A stretch of DNA of 64,000 bases from Microplitis mediator (GCF_029852145.1 NC_079970.1:13449662-13513661); one strand, 5' to 3'; positions 11,971 to 23,301 are shown, numbered from the stretch's first letter. The notes: a model not told the origin generated them from the sequence alone. Numbers and translations are program-made.

Positions 11971-12206
11971 GTCACGACTAAATATCCGCGACAAAATATC
12001 CAACGACAAAATAACCACGACAAAATAACCGACGACAAAATAACCGAATGACAAAATAACCAAATGACAAAATAACCGACGACAAAACACACAAAAACCA
12101 TGATAAAAGGGCGGTTATTTTGTCATTTGGTTATTTTGTCGTCGGTTATTTTGTCGCGGTTATATTGTCGCTGTTATTTTGTCGTTGGATATTGTGTTAC
12201 GGAACC
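11971..12206. mobile_element. Foldback of CGACAAAATAACC repeats
   Basis: Arms of repeated CGACAAAATAACC / GGTTATTTTGTCG meet around a short loop with AAAACCATGATAAAAGGGCG. The outer ends are GTGTCACGACTAAATATCC and GGATATTGTGTTACG. The loop motif recurs at 36850 and 38265, and the arm motif at 29868. Confidence 0.7.
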
Positions 12207-12334
12207 GAAAAATACACTTACACTGCTTGGATCTCCATAACAATTAGGCACAATATGCTTGGATATATAGACATTAAAAAAATTAAAAAAAAAAAAAAAA
12301 AATATTTCAAAAATGATCAACTAGACTACACCCT

Positions 12335-12610
12335 TAAAGAATGGAATTTCTTTTACCGACTGACGTAATGATGTATACCTATTTGCACAAGGTTACTAGT
12401 GGATACTCTTGAGGACTTGTGCGCTCTGTGTACCACGCATTAACCTGTGATAATTTTTTCAACCGTGCAATATACGTGTAATATTAGTTATTAATTACAA
12501 ATAATTTCCCCTATGAATTAAACTTTGGAATCATGGATTGCATAAAATATTGTATGTTATTTGTCTGATAAGTGACAATTCTGGCACAATGGGCTCTTTC
12601 AGATAGAGGA
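12335..12610. other. No feature recognised
   Basis: AT-rich spacer between two transposon composites. Confidence 0.4.
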
Positions 12611-13245
12611 AGATCCCAGGGCCCCCAGATGTTACTTATTTTCTGATGCCCAAAATATATATAATATAGTAGTATTAGGGTGTACAGTGAACGTATACAT
12701 ACCCGCTAGTTTAGGCCCACGGCCAATTCTCAGGTATCAAGTGCTACAGGTACGTAAAAATTGTACTCACTTTACTTACAGTCTGAGACTTGATTTTTAT
12801 TTATGATATTTAGGGGGCTATTTTAAGACATTTTATAAGCTGCCAGATCAATCCTTGGGGCCAAACATTCCCTAAGCGTATTTAAAGGGTTGCTGTGAGT
12901 AAGAGCGCGCGCATGGTAATCAGGTGCCTTTTTAATAGAGCTTCATTAAAATCATCTTGTAAGTAGTCTAATGGCAGCCTTTAATAATAATTAAATAATT
13001 TCTTATTATTTAGATACTACAATTATTGCTAAATTACCCTGAAAATTTCAAAGCGCTGCAATTTTTCTTCCTTAGTGCTGAGCAAACTCACGTCGAGTGG
13101 ATCCCCCATTTTCCACTTGATCATGACAATTAAGTCTATGTATTTTTTTCTTAAGTAGTCATTATGAAAAATTAATCCCCCTAACGATTTTTCAAAACTT
13201 TCATTTTAACAACAATTTTTTTTTACAATGAAAATTTTGAATACT

Positions 13246-14208
13246 TCCCTAGTAGCAATTTGGTTAAAGCCTTGGGCCAGCATGGATCAAGATACTTTAG
13301 AAAGATTTTAGATCAAGAATTGTACAATAATTGGTCCAGATTCTTGACCAAGATTATTGGTCAAGACTTGAGCCAGACTGTGGCCAGAATTTGTCAAGAA
13401 TTTGACCAGAAATCTGGGGCCATCTATTGCTAAACTTTGAAACTATCTCATAGAGTAGAGGTTCTCATTCTACATTAGTTTTATTTACAATACTGTAGTC
13501 GAGAAGTGAGTTCTCTGTAGAAAATGAATCTAGTTTTTTTTTTAAATACGAGTGACAGCTTATTGAATTCGTCATTAGATTTGACGAGAAATTTTTTTTA
13601 CAAATAAAAATAGCAATTTTTATAAGTCAAAATCAAATAGAAAAAACGAGAGACTCTGATTATTAGCAATAACTCAAAAATTAATAGAGAAATCGTAAAA
13701 TTAAAAAAACTATTTTTAAAGAAGAAGCAATTTTCTATAAAATTGTCACAACTTCCGGAATTCTATTCCCATTATTCATAATTTTAATTATTCATCTTAA
13801 TCTATTAAAAAACTTCCGAAATTTTTTAAGTGCTAGAAAATTCTGGAAATCAATTTTTCTAGGCATTACTACAAACTCAATGCGTAATTGTTAAAAAATA
13901 ATATTTTTAAACTTGTTCACTAGACTATAAATGAGAACTACTGCAATACTATACTTTTCACATTCAAGTGAAAAGGAGGGAAATAGGTGCGCACTCGTCG
14001 TCTTATGCGTTTTTCGCGCAAGTCTATGTCAAGACTCTGGGCCAATAATCTGGTCAAATTCTGGTCACAGACTGGCCCAAGTCTGCCGCCAGTCTGGATA
14101 AAGAATCTTGATCAAGTGTCTTGGTCGAGAATTGTCCAATTCTTTACAAAGTGCTTCTCCAAGTATCTTGCCAAAGAATTTTGCCCAATTCCATTGCTAC
14201 TAGGGTTT
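13246..14208. mobile_element. CCCTAGTAGCAAT TIR element
   Basis: CCCTAGTAGCAATTTGG at 13246 pairs with CCATTGCTACTAGGG ending at 14208. Both subterminal zones are rich in TTGGTCAAGA, GGCCAGACT and TCTGGCC words in mirrored order. The core is AT-rich and non-coding. It sits in the loop of the larger foldback. Confidence 0.7.
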
Positions 14209-14672
14209 TCATTTAAAAATAGATTCCAAAACAATCGTTAAAGATGAATTAATAAATTTTTCAGAATTTATTATAAAATATCTATATATTTTATTAAAAC
14301 ATAAATAGCTTAAAATTTTCATTCAGGGTAATTTAGCAATAATTGTAGTATCTAAATAATAAGAAATTATTTAATTATTATTAAAGGCTGCCATTAGACT
14401 ACTTACAAGATGATTTTAATGAAGCTCTATTAAAAAGGCACCTGATTACCATGCGCGCGCTCTTACTCACAGCAACCCTTTAAATACGCTTAGGGAATGT
14501 TTGGCCCCAAGGATTAATCTGGCAGCTTATAAAATGTCTTAAAATAGCCCCCTAAATATCATAAATAAAAATCAAGTCTCAGACTGTAAGTAAAGTGAGT
14601 ACAATTTTTACGTACCTGTAGCACTTGATACCTGAGAATTGGTCGTGGGCCTAAACTAGCGGGTATGTATAC

Positions 14673-15174
14673 TAGGGTGATTCGTTTTGAACGACTATTT
14701 TTTTTTTTTCACTCCCACTTGAAAATATTGTTATAGACATTGAAAAAAAAATTCCCTGCAAGTTTCAGCCCTTAATTTTAATTTTAAGTACTTTATATTC
14801 GATTTTGAAGTTTTCCCATTTAAAATACATAGGAAAGTTGGGATTTTTTTTTAATTCTCTATAACTCAGCCGCATTTTAAGTTGTCGGGTCGCCGTTTGC
14901 GGCATTTTTTAGGCAATTTGATACTCTTCAAAAGTCTCCTCAATAGTTTTACTCGGACTCTAATTGTTTTTTCTGTATTGGTTCTGAAAATAATTTTTTT
15001 AATAATAATTTGGGTTTTTAGTTGATATTAACTAAATAATGAAATTTACAGAAAAAGTACAGATAACGATTTTTTAGGAAATTTTATTCGCTACAAAAAA
15101 AGTTCCTCTTAGTTAAGTGGCTCAAGTTCTTCGCTCACGTGATATAGGGATTTTAGTCAAATCGAATCACCCTA
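14673..15174. mobile_element. hAT-like foldback, TAGGGTGATTCG ends, 8 bp duplication
   Basis: Ends TAGGGTGATTCGTTTTGA and CAAATCGAATCACCCTA. The flanking ATGTATAC occurs at 14665-14672 and again at 15175-15182, an exact 8 bp target duplication. The undisrupted left arm of the surrounding foldback carries the empty site. TAGGG ends with 8 bp duplications are the hAT pattern. Non-coding. Confidence 0.85.
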
Positions 15175-15265
15175 ATGTATACGTTCACTGTACACCCTAA
15201 TACTACTATATTATATATATTTTGGGCATCAGAAAATAAGTAACATCCAGGAGGCCCTGGGATCT

Positions 15266-15471
15266 CGGACTAAGAATTCGCTCCTGGTTGTGTTGAGTCT
15301 GTGTCACAAGAGAACTCATGAAAAGTTTATCGTCCTCGCTTTGCTCGGGCGCTATGATCTCCCCTGGTTCTCTTATGACACAACGCAACCTGTCAGCTCA
15401 TTATGGAACCAACCCATGCTGTAACAGAGAGAAAACTTCAGTCTTCTCTCTGGCCGTAATCTGTTACTTAT
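15266..15471. other. No feature recognised
   Basis: Slightly GC-richer unique sequence (GAACTCATGAAAAGTTTATC, CTCATTATGGAACCAACCCA). There is a short inverted word pair, GTGTCACAAGAGAAC and GTTCTCTTATGACAC. No coding frame stands out. Confidence 0.35.
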
Positions 15472-16064
15472 CCCTGATTAGAAAAATTCATTGAAAAGAA
15501 TTGGAACTTATTTCATACTTTTGAATTCATTTTAATTCTCAAAGTTATATTAAGAAGAATTGAAAATAATTCAAACCTCGGCAACTTTAATTCTTCCCAA
15601 TTCTGACCGCAGTATTGAATAGTATTGAAAAGGATTCAAACTTTCTTCGTTTAAAATCATTTCCATTCTCGAAGAAGTGTGATTAAGTATGGAAGTAAAT
15701 TAATAATTTTGGATTTACTCAATTAATTTTAATATTAATTTCTGGCTTTGCCAATAATTAAAAGGAATTAAAATGAATTTATGACGTTCAATTCATTTAA
15801 ATTTCTTTCAATCATTGGCGAAACCAGAAATTCAATATTATTTACCGATTGAAATGAATTCAGAAAAATACGGAATTTTCAATGCATTTTCACTATTTTG
15901 AATTCTCTACGAGACCAGAAATTCAAGAATTATTTAGTCATTGAAAAAATTGAGGTAAATTGGTTTCATCGACATGCAGAAAAAACTGAGGAATTGAAAA
16001 AATTCTCAAATGAATTGATATTTTATCATTTTTAATTCATTTCAATGAATTTTTTGAATCAGGA
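15472..16064. mobile_element. CCCTGATTAGAAAAATTCATT foldback element
   Basis: CCCTGATTAGAAAAATTCA at 15472 is mirrored by AATTTTTTGAATCAGG ending near 16064. The interior is dense in AATTGAAA/TTTCAATT and GAATTCATTT words in both orientations, including CTGGCTTTGCCAATAATT and ATTGGCGAAACCAGAAATTC. Non-coding. Confidence 0.6.
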
Positions 16065-16189
16065 ATATTCGAGTTGTATCATAAAAAATTATTTTCGCAC
16101 ATTTTAACCGTTTGATTAAAATTTATAACGCGATTTTTCAAATCCACTGGGGTATCTTGAAATAATTAAGCTTTTGTTTAAAGTTTCAA

Positions 16190-17458
16190 ATACACTTATC
16201 CAACAAATTAAAGGAACAAGAAAATTTTATCATTTTTTTAATGATTTTTGGAAGACTGTATTTTCGTGAAACATGATCGTATCGAAAAAATGAAAAAAGC
16301 AAATTGAAGCTTGAAATTTCTAGTTTAAAGATCTTTCAGCAAAATCATTTTTGGAGCTACGGTTTTTGCGGAATCATAAGAAAGAGGTCGAGACAAAATT
16401 TTTTGGGTTTGTTTTTTAGGTCTACAGGGCCGGGAAAATTTTTTTCAGAAAAATCAATTCATGGTTCGTTTAGGAAATTTATTCAGCTACAATTTGCTTT
16501 TTTGCTATCCAGTAAATGTAAGATAAAGAGAAAAAAAAAAATGTCCAAAAAACGGAAAAAAAAACCCGAGTAAAACGTAAAAAAAAAGTCGAAAAATTCT
16601 AGTTTTATCTCGTTTTTCGGAAATTTTTTTTTTTTCTTTATCTTACATTTACTGAATAACTAACGCAAAAATGAAAGAAAACCCGAAAAAAATTAATTTC
16701 TTCATTTTGGTAATGATTACACAAATTAAAGAACAAAACTTGTTTCTTTGATTGTTTTATAAAACTTTGAGCAATCGATCCGGACAAACGGTTCAATGAA
16801 TCAATCTGAAAATTTCCAGGGTTTTTGGGGGTACATTAAGCTGTAAAATCACCTGGCAACATTAACCGTTCCATCAATATTTGCAAAGTAGTGATGAATT
16901 GACTAAAAAACCGTAAAATGTCCATTTTTTGTGGGTTTTTCAAATTGATACTAAGGATGAAAAAAAATTTTTTTTTTTTTTAAATCGAAAATGGAGCTTG
17001 TGGAGAATTTATTCAGTTTCTCAAACTGCCCTTTTAATTACTGTGCGACCATTAGTTGCTGAGATATTGATAATCAAAGACAAAAGGATCCTTTTTCATT
17101 TGAAGGCTGATATCTCAGCAGCAAATTGTCGTACAGAGAAACAAAAAAAAAGCGCATTGTAGCTGAATAAATTTTCGAAACGAGCCATGAATTGATTTTT
17201 CTGAAAAAAATTTTCCCGCCCCTGTAGACCTAAACAACAAAACTAAAAAATTTTGTCTCGACCTATTTCTTATAATTCCGCAAAAACCGTTGCTCAAAAA
17301 ATTATGTTGCTGAAAGATTGTTAAACTATAGATTTCAAGCTTCAATTTGCTTTTTTTATTTTTTCGATACGATCTTTTTTCACGAAAATACAGCCTTCCA
17401 AAAATCACTAAAACATTTATAAAATTTTCTTGTTCCTTTAATGTTTTGGATAAATGTA
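16190..17458. mobile_element. Foldback element TACACTTATCCAA, copy 1
   Basis: Arms of about 330 bp (16190-16515 and 17130-17458) share TAAAGGAACAAGAAAATTTT, GCAAATTGAAGCTTGAAATT, CGGTTTTTGCGGAATCATAA and GAAAAATCAATTCATGG in inverted order. The central part contains AAACGGAAAAAAAAACCCGA and AGATAAAGAGAAAAAAAA. A related copy is at 21225-21657. Confidence 0.8.
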
Positions 17459-17752
17459 TGTTAATACAATTTCAATTTTTATAAGTTGAAAGTTAAACTG
17501 ATTCCTGGTGTGCATAACTTCTTAAATTTTGCTTCAATATTTACTTAAAAAATTGTTATTCATATTCATATTTATGAAAAGACTGGTAGTCATGATGTAT
17601 ATTCAATGAAACTTTATATAAATCTATATATTCATCATATTATTATAAATCATTGATTTTTTACAAACCCCGATTTTTAAAATTATAAATTAAAAAAAAA
17701 AAGGATTTGATCAAAATTTGTGGTGTTCATTTATTTTATTTACATACAATAA
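17459..17752. other. No feature recognised
   Basis: AT-rich spacer between transposons. Confidence 0.4.
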
Positions 17753-18104
17753 CCCAGTAAACACATTGACGTAAATTTGACGTCAGAGTGACGTTACGCT
17801 ATGTCATCATTTACGTAAGATATAAGTCACGAATGAGTCAGGTGTGACTCATTATTTCACACTTTTTTACGTAAGATTATGATGTAAAACTAATGACGTA
17901 TGCATGATGTAAATGTGATGTCTGTGTGACCTTCTATGACGTCAATATGACATATGGGTGATGTCAAAATTATCAATTCGGAAAAAATATTTTAAAAAAG
18001 AAAAAAATAAAATGAAATACCGAACTTTTGATTTGATTATTACCGCGCAAACGCATTGCGAATTCTGAAACAAGATTAGATAACGTTAAATGATGAAAAA
18101 TTCC

Positions 18105-18175
18105 TGGGCGTCTGCTGGGTTCGAACACGGCTCCTCTTGGCTGATAGTCCTGAACGTTGCTCACTGGTCCACATC
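18105..18175 (-). repeat. Degenerate tRNA-like sequence
   Basis: On the minus strand, TGGACCAGTGAGCAACG resembles an A box and GTGTTCGAACCC a B box, about 35 bp apart. The stems are not convincing. Probably a tRNA-derived repeat head inside the larger element. Confidence 0.4.
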
Positions 18176-18736
18176 ACGAGAGTTCAAATCTCGTGCTTAA
18201 TTGATGTATTTAGAGTGAAATGCCGGAAAAGACAGAGTTAATAAGTTTTCGTGATGGATTTTTACAAAATTTAAAAAACTCCATGAACTTATATGAAATT
18301 TTATAGAAGCAATATTTGTCGGCCTCGATGATAATTGTATGAAATTTCATTAAGTTTCATCAAATTTTTTAATTTTTTGTTGTGATGTGAAATTTAAAAA
18401 ATCTTATATAAAATTTTGCTAAACATTAAATAATTTCACAAAATCGTATGAAATTTAATCGATTGAAAAATTGTGATACTAAATTTAAAAATCATAAAAG
18501 CAAAAGAGTTCAAACTGTCGTTACATTTTCTTTGTCATCCTAAATGATATTTTCGATATATCATTTAAAAAAAAAAAGTTAATTTTTTTATGCTCACGCT
18601 AATGTTTTAATCTAAAACGTCTGAATGATCTATTATCGAGTTTATCGATAACTTTGACCCCAAAAATGTTCGACGTTTAGTTGTTATTTTTACACATTTA
18701 CACATATTTGAAAATTCATTCTATGATTGTTTTATT

Positions 18737-19136
18737 CCCTCGCAGATTTGAATCACGGTGGGAACACCGTGAAAGTGTAATCATCGTGGATCCACTGTGG
18801 TTACACGGTGGGTTTGTTCCATTTCACCACCGGGTATACACAGTGTATCCACTGTGATTACGCGGTGTATCCACCGTGATTACGCGGTGGCTTGACCACT
18901 GTGTATACACGGTGTTCCCACTGTGATTACGCGGTGTATCCACCGTGATTCCACAGTGGCTTTGTGCTATTTCACCACCGTGATTCCACGGTGTATCCAC
19001 CGCGTAATCACAGTGGAAACACCGTGTATACACGGTGGTCAAGCCACCATGTAATCACGGTGGATACACCGCGTAATCACAGTGGTAAAATGGAACAAAC
19101 CCACCGTGTTTCCACCGTGATTCAAATCTGCGAGGG
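18737..19136. mobile_element. 400 bp CCCTCGCAGATTTGAA palindromic MITE of CACCGTG repeats
   Basis: CCCTCGCAGATTTGAATCAC at 18737 and GTGATTCAAATCTGCGAGGG ending at 19136 are inverted ends. The interior is an array of CACCGTG, CACGGTG and CACAGTG words linked by TATCCAC, TATACAC and ATTACGC, arranged as a near-palindrome. It is clearly GC-richer than its surroundings. It gives translatable frames on both strands only because it is palindromic. Confidence 0.85.
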
Positions 19137-19309
19137 TTTCAATAAATAGATGATAAAAACTATGACTCGGAAATTACATCAGCATTGCGTAAAATACTGA
19201 CTTGTCACTGATGTAAAGATATGATTTAAGAGTGACATCCATATTACGTATAACCGTGACCTTTGCTACTGATATAAATGTATGATTTTAAAATTACGTC
19301 ATTATGATA

Positions 19310-19983
19310 TTGGCAGGGTGCGCGACGAAAACGACATCTGTCGACCGCATTAAATCATCCTCAAAAAGCACAGAGAGAATACGGAAAGTTTTTATAAACA
19401 AATAATTAAAATTTTTAAAGATTGCGAAATATATGTGTGATACCACATTTGAAAGGTGGAAAAATATAGAGTAGATTGTACTGAAAAAAATAAGTATAAA
19501 AAATTTTAATAAATACAAAATAAATATCATTTTGAACAGCATAAGGTTAGCTTGTAATAATAATAATAACAACAATAATAGTCATAATAACAAATGAGTT
19601 AAAATAATTATAATTATAATTTTCTAAAGTTAAAATTATTAATTTGCATTAAGTAAAGAAATTAAAGTGATTTTAATTATTCGTAATTTTAAATTTTAAA
19701 ACTCAATAATTAAAAATACTTTGTGTTAAAAATTTTTAATTTAAAAAATTCCCCGTAATAATTTTTAGCCAAAGATGAACATCATGGATGAAAATGTTTA
19801 AAACTTGCAATTACTATTTCTGTCAGTATTTTTGCAATTAACAACACAACTACTTGTTCTTATTTTTTAACACTGCTTTCATTTAACTATTCACAAGGCA
19901 AGTGCGATTTAACGCGTATTTCGTCCACTGCAGGCGCTACAATAGATTCGATTGTCCCCACCCTATACTCCGCACCCTGCCAA
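19310..19983. mobile_element. TTGGCAGGGTGC TIR element with TA duplication
   Basis: TTGGCAGGGTGC at 19310 and GCACCCTGCCAA ending at 19983, each flanked by TA. Nearer the ends are GCGCGACGAAAACGACATCT and GCGTATTTCGTCCACTGC. The interior is very AT-rich and has no recognisable protein. Confidence 0.75.
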
Positions 19984-20226
19984 TACGGAAAATGACTTTA
20001 TTACTACATAACAATGTGATGTAGATTCTATGTCAAACGTACGTAATACATAAGTCATAACTGTGACGTCGTATACAAGAGTCATGCTTACATCAATATG
20101 ATGTCACAAGCTTTACATCATATTACAGTCATGTAGAACGTCAGATTGACATCAAATTTACATCAAATGTCGTGACATTGCTATGACCTACGTATGACGT
20201 CAAAATAAGGTCATGTGTTCACTGGG

Positions 20227-20483
20227 AATAACCCTGCAATACACATTTATTACACCTTTAATAATATAGGGACCTTAGAATGGGCGTGGCTTAGAAATTA
20301 GTCATCTGATGGCCAAGAAATAAACTACTCAAAGTAGGCTGCTTTGAATGTTTATTATTATATCTAATCAACTGGCTTATTTATGTTTTGATAATTTAGT
20401 TAAATTATTGTGTGTTAAAGATTATTATAGTAAATAATGCGTGTTTCAATTCATCACATTTGTCAATTTGTTAGTGAAACACC
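20227..20483. other. No feature recognised
   Basis: AT-rich spacer before the small hAT-like element. Confidence 0.4.
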
Positions 20484-20793
20484 TAGGGATGGGCGATATT
20501 GAAAAAAAACATCGATATCGTAGCATCGATAGTTTTAGTTTTTTATTATCGAGTATCGATATATCTTGTCCAAAAAATATCGATAGAAAACATCGATACT
20601 TTAGAAAAAAAACATTGATAGTTGAAACATCAACAGATATCGCCCATTCCTAATTAAAAAAAAACATCGATAGTTTTAGTTTTCTATTATCGAGTATCGA
20701 TGTATCGTCTCCAAAAAAATATCGATAGGAAACATCGATACTTTAGAAAAAAAAATCGATAGTGAAAATATCGATAGATATCGCCCATCCCTA
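20484..20793. mobile_element. hAT-like MITE TAGGGATGGGCGATAT with TATCGATA repeats
   Basis: TAGGGATGGGCGATAT at 20484 and ATATCGCCCATCCCTA ending at 20793. The flanks GAAACACC and GAAACACA form an 8 bp duplication with one mismatch. Two tandem halves share CATCGATAGTTTTAGTTTT and ATTATCGAGTATCGAT, with a third imperfect terminus (ATATCGCCCATTCCTA) between them. It contains many ATCGAT and TATCGATA words. Confidence 0.85.
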
Positions 20794-21224
20794 GAAACAC
20801 ATGAGTTTTTTTTGTTAAATAGGTGATGGTTCATGTAAGTGCGTGGTAGCAAAACTGTTTTATTTATACGAGCAAACATCAAAACGATCGGATTTTTCTT
20901 CTTGATCCAATTTATTTTTCAGTTACAACGATTTCAATTTTTCGAGGAACATGAAAAAGCGAATAACTGTCATTTTTAGAAGCACGACTTTTACAACCAT
21001 ACAAACAAAATATGTTACTTTAATTTGTTGTTGATGGAAATCACATGTTTATAAATTAGAAATTTTTTTTAAATTAAACGAAAATAATTTTTTAATTCAT
21101 AAAAACTCAATAATTAAGTATTTACTTATATCAGCTGATGGACGTATAGACACATAGAAACATCCATGATTTAGCCTGCTTTGAGTAGTTTTAGCTTTAG
21201 CCACCAGTTGGCGTGTCAAAATTC
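20794..21224. other. No feature recognised
   Basis: AT-rich. AAAACGATCGGATTTTTC and AGTTACAACGATTTCAATTTT look unique. No coding evidence. Confidence 0.35.
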
Positions 21225-21657
21225 TAAGGTTCCCATATTGGTTCCCGTGACCCAAAAAAATAATTTTTTGAGTCACGGTTTTTGCGGAATCATAAGAAAT
21301 AGCTCAAGACAAAATTTTTCTAAATTTTTTGGTTTTGTTTTTTGGGTCTACGGGACCGGGAAAATTTTTTTCAGAAAAATCAATTTATGGCTCGTTTAGG
21401 AAATTTATTCAGCTACAATTTGCTTTTTTTGTTTCTTTGTACTACAATTTTGTCTCGAGCTATTTCGTATGATTCTGCAAAAACCGTGACTCAAAAAATT
21501 ATTTTACTGGAAGATCTTCAAACTAGAGACTTCAAGCTTCAATTTGCTTTTTTTATTTTTTCGATACGATCATGTTTCACGAAAATACAGTCTTCCAAAT
21601 ATCATTAAAAAATTTATAAAATTTTCTTGTTCCTTTAATTTTTTGGATAAGTGTAGT
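21225..21657. mobile_element. Foldback element TACACTTATCCAA, copy 2, shortened
   Basis: Shares AATTTATTCAGCTACAATTT, AAACCGTGACTCAAAAAATT and AATTTTCTTGTTCCTTTAAT with the right part of 16190-17458, and ends TTTGGATAAGTGTA. The outer left arm is missing, so the copy is truncated on that side. Confidence 0.7.
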
Positions 21658-22222
21658 ATACTTATTAATGATTGTATTTATTTAGTAATGAACTTAAAAT
21701 TAACTGATAAACCTTATTTAGGTATTATTATTAGAAAAGTTTTAGATAAATGATAAATTTTAAAGTATAAAACAAACACCGCTGTTTTGATATTCGGTAT
21801 TGATAATTACAAACTAAATTTACGATTTAGAGAAAAATTTTATAATATTGTAAAAATTATTGCGATGTGTCTTTGTCTTCAATGCACTGATATATTTGTA
21901 AGCTAAAAATTATTTTATATATAAAATTTAATAAATAATTAATCAGTTAATACAATAATTCGTTCAAAATGAAAACCTAATGTGGATCATTTAGAAATTA
22001 TGTATTAGTCTAAATCCAAAAATCTTGTTCAATTGGGTAATTGCATGTTTTTTATATCCCTGAAGTTGTGATATTTTAATTTTCCTTATAATTAAAAAAA
22101 AAAAAATTGTTCTTGCTCATGAATCTTTAAACTATTAAATAAATAAATAATAGCTGATATTTAAACGAATAAGTAACGCCATCTCAAGTATGCGGGTGTC
22201 ATTTTAAAGTTTACTCTAAGCA
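21658..22222. other. No gene; AT-rich spacer
   Basis: Long runs of A and T, no frame or repeat structure recognised. Confidence 0.4.
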
Positions 22223-22313
22223 TAGTACACTCGTTGTCATTAATGCCTGGTCCCCCAGGCTATAGAATCTTAGCCATGCAGGGGACCAGGCATTAATGAC
22301 AACGAGTGTACTA
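22223..22313. repeat. Perfect 33 bp inverted repeat (hairpin), 25 bp loop
   Basis: TAGTACACTCGTTGTCATTA begins the left arm (22223-22255). The right arm 22281-22313 is its exact complement, ending ACAACGAGTGTACTA. The loop contains a small nested pair (GGCTA, TAGCC). It could be a 91 bp MITE or the template of a structured RNA. Confidence 0.85.
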
Positions 22314-22377
22314 ACCGAAGGAAAAGCATTGAACCGAGGGTAAGGTAGTTGTCTCAATGAAAACGCGAGACCTTTTA

Positions 22378-22605
22378 CCCTGATAGCCAAGTTGGCGAGA
22401 AACTGGCGTCAAACTAACAGCCGCAACTAGATGCCAAGTTGACGGCAAAAGTTGGTATTTCCAAAGTTGATAGACACTTTCTCAGAAAGTTGGCGGTAAC
22501 TTGTAGCCAAAAGTTGCAAAAGCTAGAGTTGTCGACAACTCATCGTCAAGTTGGTCGCAAACTAATGAATACCAACTTTTTGACGAGCAACTCGTGCTAT
22601 CAGGG
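22378..22605. mobile_element. 228 bp CCCTGATAGC MITE
   Basis: CCCTGATAGCCAAGTTGGCG at 22378 and ACTCGTGCTATCAGGG ending at 22605. The interior is full of AAGTTG/CAACTT words such as CCAAGTTGGC and CATCGTCAAGTTGG. Related fragments lie at 29158-29246 and 29401-29730. Confidence 0.75.
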
Positions 22606-23295
22606 TTTTTGAATCGGTTTGTTGATTAATTTGGTAATATGTTCAGAATCACCGTTATTAAAACTGTACTCTTGTAAGTTTCGCCGGAAGACATTTCGGT
22701 AATATTTCTAATACAGTCGTTTCATATTTATGCCGTTATTTATTTTGGTACGTTTACAATTATTGATTCTAGTCAAATTGAATGTTGTTACTTTTGGTAG
22801 ACCCATTATTTAAATCGATTTTCTTAAATCTCCGCCAATGAGATCAAGCATTTCGTTAAAGCTGTGGTATAATAGATCCAGTACATGTCCAGAAATGTTT
22901 TTAGGATGAAAGTATGGCACCCAATGTAAGACCACTTTTATTTAGTTATTTATTTAAAAATTATTCGTTTAAATTAGTTTTTGATTTCATTTTCAAATTT
23001 TATAAACATCAAAGAACTGTTTGATTTAGTTTTTAGAGTTATATTGTTTTCATGCAAATACCCAATTGAATTTGGCAGTCTTCGTCTGTTAATAAATGAT
23101 GATATATAATTTAATGAGACTTGATTTAAGAATATAATTATGATAATAAATATTCAACTATCTGTTCAATTTATTTGTTATTTAGAGTTATAATTAAAAA
23201 AATATTGAATACAGAAAATGATTGAAATTAATATTTGTTTTACCTTACACTGTTTGTAAAGTTGCAAAAATACAAAATAACAAAACTTTAGTATA
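22606..23295. other. Intergenic, downstream of THOC1
   Basis: AT-rich unique-looking sequence with no coding frame, repeat or transposon end recognised. Confidence 0.45.
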
Positions 23296-23301
23296 TTTAT
23301 T
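23296..23301 (-). terminator. Possible polyadenylation signal of THOC1
   Basis: AATAAA on the minus strand immediately follows the THOC1 TAA. If used, the 3' UTR would be very short; later signals cannot be excluded. Confidence 0.4.

Larger units (their letters stand above)
9824..12334. mobile_element. 2.5 kb TIR element AGGRTGTAGTCTAGTT with TA duplication
   Basis: AGGATGTAGTCTAGTT at 9824 and AACTAGACTACACCCT ending at 12334 are terminal inverted repeats, each flanked by TA. The TA target and lack of any transposase fit a non-autonomous Tc1/mariner-like element. It contains three younger units: 10529-10674, 10684-11905 and 11971-12206. Confidence 0.7.
12611..15265. mobile_element. 2.65 kb foldback element, arms about 435 bp
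   Basis: The left arm (12611-13047) and the right arm (14322-14672 plus 15183-15265) are nearly identical inverted copies. They include ATGTTACTTATTTTCTGATG, GGCCAAACATTCCCTAAGCG and GAGCGCGCGCATGGTAATCA. The right arm is split by the hAT-like element at 14673-15174. The loop holds a second element at 13246-14208. No protein recognised. Confidence 0.85.
17753..20226. mobile_element. 2.5 kb CCCAGT-ended element rich in TGACGT
   Basis: CCCAGTAAACACATTGACGT at 17753 and GGTCATGTGTTCACTGGG ending at 20226 are terminal inverted repeats, flanked on both sides by AATAA. Both ends (17753-17965 and 19140-19305, 19985-20226) hold many TGACGT, TGACGTCA and ATTTACGTAAG words. Two younger elements lie inside. 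No transposase seen. Confidence 0.75.

Noticed and set aside
11814..12368. Hydrophobic repeats (VILSWLFCRW-like) suggesting a membrane protein
   Set aside because: They are translations of GGTTATTTTGTCG repeats in a foldback, again mirrored on both strands.
18824..19149. Repetitive His/Thr-rich frames on both strands
   Set aside because: Translation of the CACCGTG palindrome array; frames exist on both strands because the DNA is palindromic.
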